Shown here: in pieces, positions 13,585 to 25,132 of the stretch
How the letters are laid out: each line of letters begins with the position of its first letter
Position numbering within the stretch: position 1 is the first letter of the stretch
NCBI GenBank assembly: GCA_020064725.1
Contig: JAGTWJ010000003.1
Span: forward strand, 310,001 to 374,000
Direction of reading: 5' to 3'
DNA: 64,000 bases
DNA from: Drechslerella dactyloides
Lineage: Eukaryota; Ascomycota; Orbiliomycetes; Orbiliales; Orbiliaceae
Notes under the pieces: model-generated
The model's database searches: none
Told to the model about the DNA's origin: nothing
What the model saw: the letters and a program-made list of their open reading frames with translations, nothing else
Position numbers and translations under genes: made by a program

Positions 13585-14179
13585 TGTTACACTTCGGCCT
13601 AGGACCGGGTTGAACACACTTCATTCTGAAGTCTCTGATTCTTAGTTACTATTGTATGGGGTTCTTAATAAAAAAAGATAAATATATATTAAGTATAATA
13701 GTAATTGTAAAATAAAATATATAATAATAATAATAAATAGATTAACTATTAAGATACTATAATTTAAATATTAATTAATAATTCTTAAAAAAAAAGTTAT
13801 TAATCTAAGATAAAGTATATTAATTAAATATATAATATCTAATATATGAAGTAATAAAGATATGTTAATGTGTTGTGTTTAGTGTTTAGTGATAAATATT
13901 AATTAAGTTTTATTTAGTGTTTAGTAGTAAATGTTAATTAAGTTCTACTTAGTGCTCAGTGGTGAGTATTGATTAAGTTTTGCTCAGTATTTAGTAGTAA
14001 ATGTTAATTAAGTCCTGGTTTTATATAAGTTTATCTTATATAGATATGTGTTCTGTATAGGAATCTAATTTACAAAGTATATAAATATATTATTACTTTA
14101 TGTATTATATGGACTAAGTGTTTATATAGGAATCTAGTCTATATAAGATATTTAGGTGCTGAGTTATTATCTTATAACA
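13585..14179 (-). repeat. 3' LTR of element D (reverse orientation)
   Basis: Starts TGTTACACTTCGGCCTAGGA at 13585, the reverse complement of the LTR end seen in A, B and C, with the GC-rich ~60 bp largely spared. It ends at CTTATAACA (14179), the mutated palindromic terminus. A purine-rich tract on the minus strand (AAGAAGGAAGATA) adjoins it at 14180. Length about 595 bp, shorter than the other LTR of D, so internal deletions are present. Confidence 0.8.
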
Positions 14180-14487
14180 CTATCTTCCTTCTTATAAGAA
14201 TTAGCAATATGTTAATTTGTGTATAGGATTTAATAGTGTAGAATAAAACAGTATAAATTTTTTTTTTTATATATAATAGAATTAGATAATTAAATATATA
14301 AATTTTAAGGCAGTAGTATTTCTCTGGTTTTTTTTTTTTTCTGTAAAATATTTAGGTTTTAATATATTTTATTTAAATAATTTTGGGTTAAATTTAAAAA
14401 TGTATAAAATTTAAATCTGTTGGTAGGGTTTTTTTTAATAAATATTATTATTATTTTGTTTTTAAGATTAAGAAATTTAGTTTTTTT

Positions 14488-15024
14488 GCAGTGATTTCTT
14501 ATAATGTTTATGTTTTAAAAAGTCTTTAATATGTTGTTATAAATACAGGGAAGTATACTATATATTTTAAGTGGGGTTTATTATAATATAATATAATTCT
14601 CTATAAATATTATTTTTTTTATAGTAATTCTTAGTAATTCTTATAGTTTGTTTTCCTAGTATACTATATTTTTAAATTTTATTATTAGAAGACTACTAAG
14701 CTATCTAAGGTTTGTTAATATTTTATTAAATCTTTAACCAAATTAGCCTATTTTTAATCTGAAGTATTATATTATAAGAAAAAGATAGAATTAATTATTT
14801 TAAAGTATAATAAGAGTATAGTCTATAAGTTTAAATTATTAGATATAGAAAATATTAAGAAAGGTTATTTTTTTAATAAAAAAGATATTAATTTAAAGGA
14901 TAAAATCTAGATTTTAGTGGATAAATTTTCTAATAATATAGAGTAGTTAAACTTTATATCTTTTAAAGTGGTTTTTAGTAATATTTTATTAAGGTTTGGT
15001 TTTATTAGTTTTAAAATATATTAG
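14488..15024 (+). pseudogene. antisense reading frame in the post-pol region of element D
   Basis: On the plus strand, which is antisense to D, one frame runs from about 14488 to a TAG at 15022-15024. It is interrupted only by TAA/TAG that fit CAA/CAG. It is Lys-rich with coiled-coil character (SEVLYYKKKIELIILKYNKS). Position and orientation match the antisense frames of A and B, but similarity to them is not evident by eye, so it may be a diverged or different protein. The start codon is not identifiable. Confidence 0.35.
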
Positions 15025-15539
15025 GTTTTATAATAATTTCTAGTATTAATTTTATAAGATTTTTTTTTGTATAACTTATAATATATATAATTTTTATGTT
15101 GTAGTAAACAGATTTTATATTATTATTAGGGTAGATTCTTTCAATATAATTATTATGATTAATTTTTTATATTTTGATATTCTTTCTAGATTTTTCTTGG
15201 GGTTGTTGTGATGGTGGGTCTTGCTCTGCTTAACAAATATTAGGTTTGTTGAAATATTATCTAATAAATTTTAGTAAGATATTATTTTTTAATTGTTATA
15301 AGTTTTCTTTTAATAAATAGTTTTTTTATTTAATTAGGAATTTATTAGTTAATATTTTTAGATTATTTTTGTGGTCTAGAATTTTTTTAACTTTATATTT
15401 ATTATAGTTATTTTCTTTAATTTTTAAATTATTTATTTTTTTTCTGAATCTATTAGATATAAACTTAAATAGAGTAATATAAAATATTTTATAAATTCTA
15501 AAATTTCTAAAAATATAAAATTTAAAGAGATATTTATTT

Positions 15540-18520
15540 AGTTTTTTAATTATAGTATATAATCTAAGTTTTTGAAAATCAAGCTTTTAGTTGGGTTTTT
15601 TTGTTTTAATATTTTTTACAAATAGATATATTTTTTTTTTTTTTTTCAGAAGAGGTGTCTTTGTTTTTTTCTTATTATAATAGTAGAACATAGTTTAGAC
15701 TATAAAATCTAAATCATTTTTTAAATATTTATAAAATTTATTTATAAATTCAAAATACTTTTTTATACTAGGTATTTCTTCTTTTGTAGGTAGAGCTAAT
15801 TATATAGTTTATAGATTCTAATCTTATAGTATCTTATAAAATATATAATTTATAATCAAATATTTCAATAAGTTATAGATAAATTCTATTATAAATAACA
15901 ATTTTATCTAGTTATTCTATATATAATTTAAGAATAATCTAAAATAGATTTTTATTATCTAAATTACTTATTTTAATATTTTATTAATTTAAGCTCTTTC
16001 TTTTATTACTATATTAAATTTAATACCTAAAATATTTATAATATACTTCCAATATTTACTACTAAAGAGAGGATCTCTATCACAGATATATTTTTCTTAT
16101 AATCTATATTAGCTAAATACTTATTTATTATAAATTATTAAAAGTTATTCTATTTCCTAAGAACTATTCTAAAGTTCTAAAATAATAGTCTTAGTAAATC
16201 TATAGATAATAATTAAGATTTTATTATAAATTTGGTTTGTTAAAGAATCTCTTGAATAAGATAGTTCTTATACAAAATTATAAATTATTATTTGGAATAG
16301 TTTACTAGATACCTTATTAGGTTATAGATATTCATATAATATATATCTTACTAGTTTATTTCTTAAATATAAGTTACATATTTTAATATATTATTTAATT
16401 TATTATCTTATTTTAAGCCAAAAATATTATTATGTAATAAGTTCTTATATTTTTTTAATTTCTAAATATCTATGTATAGGTATGTTATAATATAGTTATA
16501 GAATTTCAAATTATATTTTCTTATCTAAGATATAGAATAGGTTTTTAAAAAAATATATCTATTTTTTATAATAAATAGTATAATAATTTCTTTAAAATTC
16601 TAGAGTATTTTTTTTATTGTTATATCTTTTTAATAGTTTTTTTTAAATTTAATAGCTATTTCTGATTTAATTTTATAAATAATAATATTAAGTTTCTTAT
16701 TAATAATAATAATATTTTTATATTATTCTAAAATTACTTTTTTATTTATAAAAATATTTTTTATTAAGTTAAGTTATTAATTAATAGTATTAATTTTAAT
16801 GTTTTTTTTTTCTTTGAAATAAATAATTTTCATATTATATTTACTAAATATTTTCCATTATTAAATTTAGTATTTATTAAATTCTTTTGTTATTAAAAAA
16901 TAGATAAAATTTTTATAATTAAAAAATATTTTAAATAGTTTTGTAGTTTATAAATAGACTTTTTATTTTTTATAAGTATATAAAATAGCTATAAATTCTT
17001 TATTATATATTAAGTATCTAGTTTTTATAGTATTAAATTTATATAATAAATAGGTAATTAAGTGTTATTTCTAGTTAAATTGTTTTTATAATAAATAGGT
17101 TTCTAAAACTACTATAGAAATATTAGTTTTTCTTTGTACTAATAACTTAAGATTATATAGTTTAAAAATTAGTACTAAGATAAAGGTTTTTTTTAAAATT
17201 TGGAAAACCTTAATTTTTTCCTTAATTATTTTAAATTATATATCTTTTTTTATTAATTTTAAAAGAATAAGAGTTAGATAGCTATATTTTTAAATAAATT
17301 ATTAATAATAATTATATAATTTTAAGAAGGTCTGTACTTTCTTAAATGTTTTTAATATTGGTTAGTCCTATATAGCTTATATTTTTTTTAAATTTATTTT
17401 TATATTATATAGAGTTATAATAGCTTCTAGAAATTTAACTTTAGTAATTTTAAATTTAGATTTCTCTAATTTAATTTTAAATTTATATTGATTTAAGATT
17501 TTAAGGATTTGGTTAATATATTTTTGGTATTTGTTGGAGTCTGTATTATAGATAAAGATATTGTTTAGGTATACTATATATATATTGTCAATATATTCTT
17601 ATAAAATATGATTTATGAATGTTTAAAAAATTACAAATATATTAATTAATCTAAAAAGTATAATTAGATATTTAAATAATCTATATTTAGTTTTAAAAAT
17701 AATTTTCTATTCTTTTTTAGAATTAATCTTAATATTATAATATATATTAGTAAGATTAAGTTTTATATAAATTATAATATCTAATATCTTATCAAAGGAT
17801 TTATTAATAAAAAATAGAGATTCTTTATCCTTGATAATTATTATATTAAAAATTTAATAATTAATATATATTTATAATTTATCTAAGTTTTTTTTTCTTA
17901 TAAATAGAATGGGGTGTTTTGTTGATAAATTAAAAAATTATATATATCTTATTTTAAAATTTTCTTTAATATATTCTTAAAATATTATTACTTTTTAATT
18001 AATATATTTATATATTAATATAAATCAAAATTATATTTCTTCCTATAATAGTATTAAATATTTAAATAAATTAATTTTTAATAAAATTTATTCTTCTAAT
18101 ATAGATTAAAAGATGTTTTTTTTTTTTTAAATATTTATTTAAAAATATTAATTATTTTTAAAATTATATATAGTTTTTTGGTTTAAATTTATATTCTTTA
18201 TAAAATATTTAATTTATATTTATATCTATTTCTAATTTTTTTCTTAAATAAGTATATTATAAATTTTAAATAAGTTTTTTTTAAGATGTTTTTATTAATT
18301 AATTATATTCTAGTAATTCTTTAATAATTATAATTATTAAAGATAATTTCTCTTTTTCTCTAGTTAATATTAAGATTATATTTTACTAATTATAAGAATC
18401 TAAAAACTAATAAAATATCTTTTAAAAAATTTAAAAAATTAATAATATATTCTTTTAAATATTTATTAATAAATAGTTTAAAGATTATTTCCTAAATAAT
18501 TTTTCTTAAAATTTAATATA
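15540..18520 (-). pseudogene. pol remnant of element D
   Basis: The reverse complement matches the pol region of A and B. For example, minus-strand AACTAAAAGCTTGATTTTC near 15590 corresponds to the integrase end of A near 5030, and the RT region (about 17300-18500) parallels A 2400-3300. The plus strand here is rich in G and poor in C, meaning the coding strand of D lost G, as in B. No intact frame survives. Confidence 0.7.
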
Positions 18521-18878
18521 AAAAGGTGGTGACTTAATAGATATTAAATTTTTATTATATTTTAAATTAATATTTTTATATTATTATAATAAAGATATAG
18601 CTCTCTTCTGCTCTACTATTAATTAAGGTTTTTGTGGGGTTTCTAAAGATAAATAAGATAAAAATAAATTTTTTATAAAAATTTAGATTTCTTATTTTGG
18701 TATACTTTTGTTGGTTTTAAAGTGTTTCTAATTTTTTAATTTATATTATTAGATATATTTTTTGTAAGTTTTTAAATATCAAAATTATAAAAGTATTTTA
18801 GATAATAAATTTTTCTTTTCTCTATTAAATATATATAGTAATATTATTATCTTTTTCTATATTCTTTAAAATAATATA

Positions 18879-20770
18879 ACGTCAATGATAAGCGAACGGA
18901 TCAGACAAGCGAGTGGATCACCTTACCACCCCATTTTAACAAAAATACTGATTTTACTATCATAATACTATAGCTTTAGGTTAAATATATATTAAATAGT
19001 TTATTTATATATTTAAGATACTTCTTAATATGTTTGAATATTATGTTTAGTTTTACTGTATTGATTGTAGTGTAATATTTTTTTAGAATCTTTTTCTGAC
19101 TATATATTATTCTAATAGTTTTTTAGTTTTATTTGTTTATGTTGTTTATTTATGATATTTTAATCTAGTATATTATTTGTTTAGTATATGATAAATATAT
19201 TTTTATATTATATATGTTGTTTTTTTGTTTGTTGCTATTTATTTAATATTTTATTAATAGAGTGTAGTGTTATATTTTTTATATATATAAGTGTTAATTA
19301 ATGTATTATAATCTGTGTTCTTTTAAATAACTGGTCTATAGTTGTTAGTAGTAATATAAAAAAGTTATTTTAGTATTAGATAATTTAGTTTTTGATTAAA
19401 TTTATTTATAAACTAGTTTCTAATAGATTTAATAATATTTTTGTAGTTTAGGTAGCTATTATATTTGTGATATTTGGATATAAATTTGTTGGAGTAGTTG
19501 CTAGTAATTGTATATTTAGTTTTAATAAAATTTTATTAGAGTTATAAGATATAATGTTAGTTTTAGTAAAGCTGCTGTGTATGTTTTTAGGTGTTATTGT
19601 AGTAGTAAATGTTTTGTGGAATCTGGTGAGAAATTCTAATTTAGAGATATGGTTAATATATGTATGTATTAAACTTTTTATTTTATAGTTATATACTTGT
19701 TTTAATGGTTTAAAGCAGCTAATATCTAGTAGTTAGAAAATATATAATAAATATAGCAGTATATAGATTATAATAATCTTATGCTTTTGGTAGTATAATT
19801 TAAAAGTAATAGAATAATAGTTTTTGTAATTATTTAAGATTAATAACTGGTAGTTTAAAATATAATATTGTGTTGTAAATTTGTTGAAGTGTTTTAGTTA
19901 TTGTAGAGTGAGTTTGTTTATTATTTAGTTATTATTAAAAAATATAATAATCTAATTTATTAGTAACTTTGTTGCTGTATACTAATTAGCTAAATAGTAT
20001 TATTTAGTAAGGATAATAAATGGTGGTATTGCCCAATTTTTTGTGCTTATTTCTTAGATAATTATTACCTATTTGTGATTCCTAGGTTATACTAATTTAA
20101 CTTTATTATATATTTTAGTATTTATAATAATAGTAATTATAGATATTATATCTATTATGAAACTAGTTTTGTTGAAGTTGTAGATATTATTGTTTGTGAT
20201 ATTATATTTAGTTTTTATAGTTTTTATTAGTTAAAACTATTTACTGATAAATATAAGATCTTTGTATTTTACTTGTTAGTAGTTGTATTTCTTAAATAGA
20301 TATATTTATAGTTCTAGGTGGTGTTTGATAAAGTTACTAGTCTATCTTTTATTAATATATTATATATTATTGTTACTATGTGTTAGTAGTAGTTGGTTGG
20401 CTATATTTTTTATACTATTTAGTTTAGGATAAAAAAACCATATATATAGTTTAAGTATATATTGAATAATAGTATTCTTTTTTAATTTTATAAAATTTTA
20501 TGATTTAGGGATGTTATTGTATTATAAAGAACAGCTATTATATTAGTAGACTAAGGTAATATAAGGGATATTATAATGTTTAGTAGTAGTTTAAATACTT
20601 AATTCTTAGTTTTTTTTCATAGTTTCAATAACTAGAAGAACTCTGGATTTAGTTATAGAGGTAGGTATTGCAGTAATTATGGAGGTATAAGGTATAGGAG
20701 GAGTGGTGGGTGTGTAGATGTGGTGAGGTGATCCACTCGCTTGTCTGATCCGTTCGCTTATCATTGACGT
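18879..20770 (-). mobile_element. Element E: pogo/Fot1-like DNA transposon inserted in element D
   Basis: 1892 bp bounded by perfect 44-bp terminal inverted repeats starting ACGTCAATGATAAGCGAACG, flanked by TA (18877-18878 and 20771-20772). The inverted repeat continues about 8 bp further with one transition. Each end contains two AAGCGA....GGATCA boxes. Length, TA target and ends fit fungal pogo (Fot1-like) Tc1/mariner elements. The interior is RIP-mutated but the ends are not. Confidence 0.9.
18960..20660 (-). pseudogene. Fot1/pogo-type transposase remnant in element E
   Basis: The minus strand from about 20660 reads as a degraded CENP-B/pogo-type transposase. An N-terminal helix-turn-helix-like part reads TMKKNQELS. 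The DDE core start reads IYNFNKTSFIID near 20165-20180, where the family has YNFDETGF. The codon for the first catalytic Asp (20171-20173) now reads AAC (Asn), Glu reads Lys and Gly reads Ser, all G-to-A changes. Numerous stops follow. Start and end are approximate. It is certainly inactive. Confidence 0.75.
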
Positions 20771-23697
20771 TATATAATTTTTATAGAAGTATTTATTTTT
20801 AAATTTTGGTGTTCTTTTTTTGTATTTTTAATAAAAGTAGGTATTAAAATATTATTTCTATTTTTTATATATATTAAAGGTTCTAGTATATATTATATAT
20901 GGTGTATAGGATAGTTTTTTTGGTTTATTATTTATAATATATTTTGTTTTATTAGAGTTATTTTACTGGCTAGAATTGTTTATTTTTTTATATATTTTTC
21001 AATTTTTTTTGTATTTCTGTATTAAGTTTTTAATTCTATTTAATATATTTTTTTAGGTTTGTTTTGTTTGGATTAGTTCTTTTTATTTTTTTAATTTAGA
21101 ATTATTATAATAATATATATAGTAGTTATTCTATATTATAAAATATCTAATATAATATATATATTTAAAAATATTAAAGATTTCTCTAGATAATTATTCT
21201 TTAATATAGTTAAAATATAAAAAATAATAATGTTAATAAATTTATTTATTATAATAATTATTATATAAATTAAAATATCTATATAATTAAATATTAATAC
21301 TATTTTTTTTATAAAAATAATATCTCTACTTCTTATAAAAAAGATATCTTATACTTTTAAAAAATTGTTATTATTTATTAAGATTATATTAAGATAAATT
21401 TTTATTATTTTCTACTTAAAACTAATAGACTTTTTATTAATTAGTAAAATTTTATCTATATAATATAATTATATATTAATAAGTAGATTCTTAGTATAAT
21501 CAAAAAATACTATATTTTTTATTAATTATATCTTTATACCTAACAGCATTATATTCTAGCTACTATTAATAATTTTAATAAAAATTAATTTTAAATATTT
21601 TATAAATGGTTTATTCTCCTATAAATATATTAAATCTATATTTAATATAAATCTATAATTTACAGATCTAAATACATTATTAAAAAAAGATTATCTAAGA
21701 AATTAATTTATTTATATTTTTATTAATAATTTCTATTTACTATCTTTATTTAATATAATAATTTTGGTTATATTTTCTAGGGTTTTTAAGAATAAATTCT
21801 TATTATAATTAATTAAATTAAACTAAAAATATAATTAAAATTATAAATATTTAAATTATTTTCATAGAAATTCCTATATTTATTTAGTATTTTTTTTATA
21901 AGTATTTGTTTGAGTTTCTTTTATATACTAAATATATTCCTAATATAAGATTATTCTATAATTAATTAAGTTTGTCTTTTTTTGGCTATATATCAGTAAA
22001 TAGGATAAAATTTTATTTAATAATTATATTAATTTTTTAAATAATATTTTAATACTAGATTAGTTTAGTTTTAGGGTATATACATCTCTATATTTTATTT
22101 ATTATTATATTAAAATCTTTAAAAATAAATAATTATCTTATTATTTTAAACTGCTATTTTTACTAAGATTATTTTTGAAAATTTCTTTTTTTTTTATTTT
22201 TAGAATAATTTTATTTAATATATCCTATTTTATTATATTAATAACAAAGAAGTATATTAAATTTCTTAGATTTCTAATATTAAATAGTATTAAGGTTTAT
22301 AGATTTTAGTCTATAGATTTTATTTAATTTCTAAAAAGATTTTCTAATTCAAATCTAATTCTACTAAAATTTTTTAATATATTTATTAAGATAATATTTA
22401 TTTAAATTATAATAAAATTTCTTTTATTGTAAACCCCTCTAAAATTAATATAATATATTATTTAATTTAATAGCCATAATCTACATTTTATAATAAATCA
22501 TCTTTTTTTTAAAAAATTTCTACTTAATAATTTTTATTTTCAAATTAGATTTAAGTTTTTCTCTAATTCTATAAAATAAAGTATTATTATTATATTTAGT
22601 AAAGAATATATATTAATTAAATTATTAAAAATAAGATTATATTAATCTAATTTATTTAAATTAGTTAAATTTTTTAAAAACTTCCTCAACTTTATTTTTA
22701 TATCTATATTTCTATTTAAAAAAGTTTATAAATTTTTAAAAAATATTAAAAATTTTATTAATTTCTAGAATTTATATTTCTTAGTTTTTTTTTAATATAT
22801 CCTCATATACTTATTTATATATTAAATAAATATTAAAAATATTTTCTTTAAAATATATTCCTATAAAATAAATCTTATACTATTTTATAGTAAATTGTTT
22901 TTTATAAAAAAAGAAATAGTTACCAAGCTAATTAAGAAATTAATCAAATTTTTTAAGTTGTTTTCCATATTTAATTAGATTTTCTATTTTTAATACTTTA
23001 TTAGATATTGTTACAAAAGTAACTATAATTCTATTTCTTTAAACTCCTAATCCACTAATCAAAATAAATTTAGAATTAGTAAATAATATAGGATTTTAAA
23101 CAATAATATTACTTGTTTAAGTATTAGTTAAAATCTTAGTATATTCTACCATTTTTTTAAAGTTTCCTAATATAATTATTTCAATATTTTTAACTATTAC
23201 TAAAACTATTTATATATATTATTAATATATTATAATTATTTTTTATTATACTATCTTAAAGCTCTATTCTAGCTTTTATTTAATATTATTTTCTAGTATA
23301 ATACTATTTATTTTTTTTAAGACTTATATTCTTATATCTATTATAAATTTATTTTTATATTTTTATAAACTGTTTATATATTCACTAATTAATCTAAAAA
23401 AGTTAGGGTCCATTATATTATTATTTCTCCATATATATAGTATTATCTAAGTTATTATTATAATTATTTTTTATTTATATATTCTTAAGATATAAAAATT
23501 GTTAACAAATCTTTTATATTCATTATCTTTATTATTTAATACTAATTTAAAGTCACTATTATTTGTAAATAATTCTTATAGTTCTATACTATAAAATTCT
23601 ATTTTATCTTTATATATTATAAAAAATTTATAAATTATATTAAAAATTATTATATACTTATTATTTCTCCTCATCTATTAAAAATAATTAATTAAAG

Positions 23698-24379
23698 TAT
23701 TATATTTTAGTCTAGAACCAGATTAAATACACTTTATTTTAAAATCCCTAACTTTTAATTATTATTATATAAGATTTTTAATAGAAAAAGATAAATATAT
23801 ATTAAATACAATAATAACTATAGAATAGAATATATAATAATAATAATAAATAAATTAACTATTAAGATACTATAGTTTAGGCATTAACCAATAAAATCCA
23901 AAAAGAAATCATTAATCAACCAGTAAAACAGATTAATTAAATACATAATATCTGATATATAGAATAGTAAAAATATATTAATATATTATCTAGATAGCTC
24001 ATAGCTTATAATTCTATTAAAAATTAATCTACAATCCACAATCTACAGTTTTATCATATATTCTTAACTCATCATAATAGCTCCTATTCTAAAAGAAAAA
24101 TAATATAAGTAATATTCTTTTATAACAATATTCTTCTATATAATCTAAGATTCCATATAATTTTATTATTTATATAGTTTTACCACCAGTATAATTAGAT
24201 ATATTATATAGGTTAATAGTCTATATAGAACAAGTCTACATAAACATACATCCTATATAGGAGTTTATTCCACATAGTGTATAGATACGCCATTACTTTG
24301 TGTACTGTGTGGGAAGGGTGCCTGTATGGGAACCAGGACTGTACAGGTTATTCGGGTGCTGCGCTGTTATCCCATAACA
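23698..24379 (-). repeat. 5' LTR of element D (reverse orientation)
   Basis: 682 bp. The left end reads TATTATATTTTAGTCTAGAA, a heavily C-to-T/G-to-A form of TGTTACACTTCGGCCTAGGA. The right end is the unmutated palindrome TGTTATCCCATAACA at 24365-24379. The outer ~140 bp (about 24240-24379) are GC-normal, the inner part is RIP-mutated. This is the reverse of the pattern in the other LTRs, where the opposite end was spared. Confidence 0.85.
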
Positions 24380-24509
24380 AATACTTGATAATAGAGGGCA
24401 CTATATCATGCCTATAAGTTACTTTATTAAATAAAGGCACACTACCACTTTTATAAGCCTGGATTGCCTTCAGGATTCTCTATTCTTTAGCTGGATTAAA
24501 ACAAGGCAT
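24380..24509 (-). pseudogene. N-terminal fragment of a pogo-type transposase
   Basis: From ATG at 24509 the minus strand reads MPCFNPAKE, then TAG (from CAG), then RILKAIQAYKSGSVPLFNKV and on to the D boundary. This resembles the N-terminal helix-turn-helix of Fot1/pogo transposases (RIllAi.A...G..s...AA..Y.VP). Only 43 codons remain. One in-frame stop is consistent with a single RIP-type change. Confidence 0.55.
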
Positions 24510-24673
24510 TTATTAGCATATTAATTTATATATATATTAATGGTGGAGTACTATCTGACTAAAGATGAAGGAATAAAAGGGGTAATCTGGTGATGCTGAC
24601 AAAGCAGGTTTACTCGCTTAAGAGAGCTCGCTGGCTCGCTGGCCGGGGCGGCTCGCTGGCCAGTAAATTACGT
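24380..24673 (-). mobile_element. right end of a second pogo-like DNA transposon, cut off by element D
   Basis: The right terminus reads, in reverse, ACGTAATTTACTGGCCAGCG, with repeated GCCAGCGAGCC boxes, and is followed by TA at 24674-24675. This is the same ACGT...TA architecture as element E but a different TIR sequence. The inner part encodes the start of a transposase on the minus strand (24509 to 24380). The element stops exactly at the LTR of D, so D seems to have inserted into it. The matching left TIR was not found in the window. Confidence 0.7.
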
Positions 24674-25132
24674 TAGCATTAATTACCGATGCGAACGAGT
24701 TGGCGGGAACATACTCCGGATTCGCTACGAGCGCCGTCTGACATGCATATCGATACAACGCCAATATCCCCCACCGGGTACCAGAAATTGATGCCTAATG
24801 ACCACCAGCCGTGTAACATATCGTAGATGTGATCACGGGCGGTAGATATACTTCCCGGTGACACTTCTGTTGATGTTCCTGGCAACTCCGAAGCGCAAGG
24901 CCTACCAGGATACGGATGACGATTTAGATCCACAACCACGGGGCTCGGACGTCGGCAATTATACATACCGTCACGTACGAAGTCCGGCAGTTGTCACTTA
25001 TATTTTCATTGATGATTGCTTGCTAGCTTGATACGGAGAAACTGAGCTTTATATCAATGGACTGTCGACGGCGGGGAGCTGAATGATATCAACATATATA
25101 CAAAAAGTGCACTCCGCGATGACGCCGTTGCA
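24674..25132. other. no recognisable gene
   Basis: First stretch of normal base composition after the AT isochore. A 95-codon minus-strand frame (24679-24966) has no family resemblance I could see and is probably chance. Confidence 0.5.

Larger units (their letters stand above)
13585..24379 (-). mobile_element. Element D: Ty3/gypsy copy on the minus strand with nested DNA transposon
   Basis: Bounded by LTRs of the same family in reverse orientation (13585-14179 and 23698-24379). Read on the minus strand the order is 5' LTR, a gag-side region (23697-20773), DNA transposon E (18879-20770), RT/RNase H/integrase (about 18500-15540), post-pol region, polypurine tract (14180-14193), 3' LTR. Without E the interior is about 7.6 kb. 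The flanking five bases (ATTTA on the left, AATAC on the right) do not form a target-site duplication, so mutation or recombination has altered the ends. Confidence 0.85.

Noticed and set aside
1..24379. CRISPR-like or centromeric satellite array in the AT block
   Set aside because: Repeats are long, few and explained by LTR elements; no short regular spacing or tandem satellite.
24679..24966. 95-codon minus frame next to the isochore border
   Set aside because: Different phase from the decayed frame downstream, no motif, length within chance.
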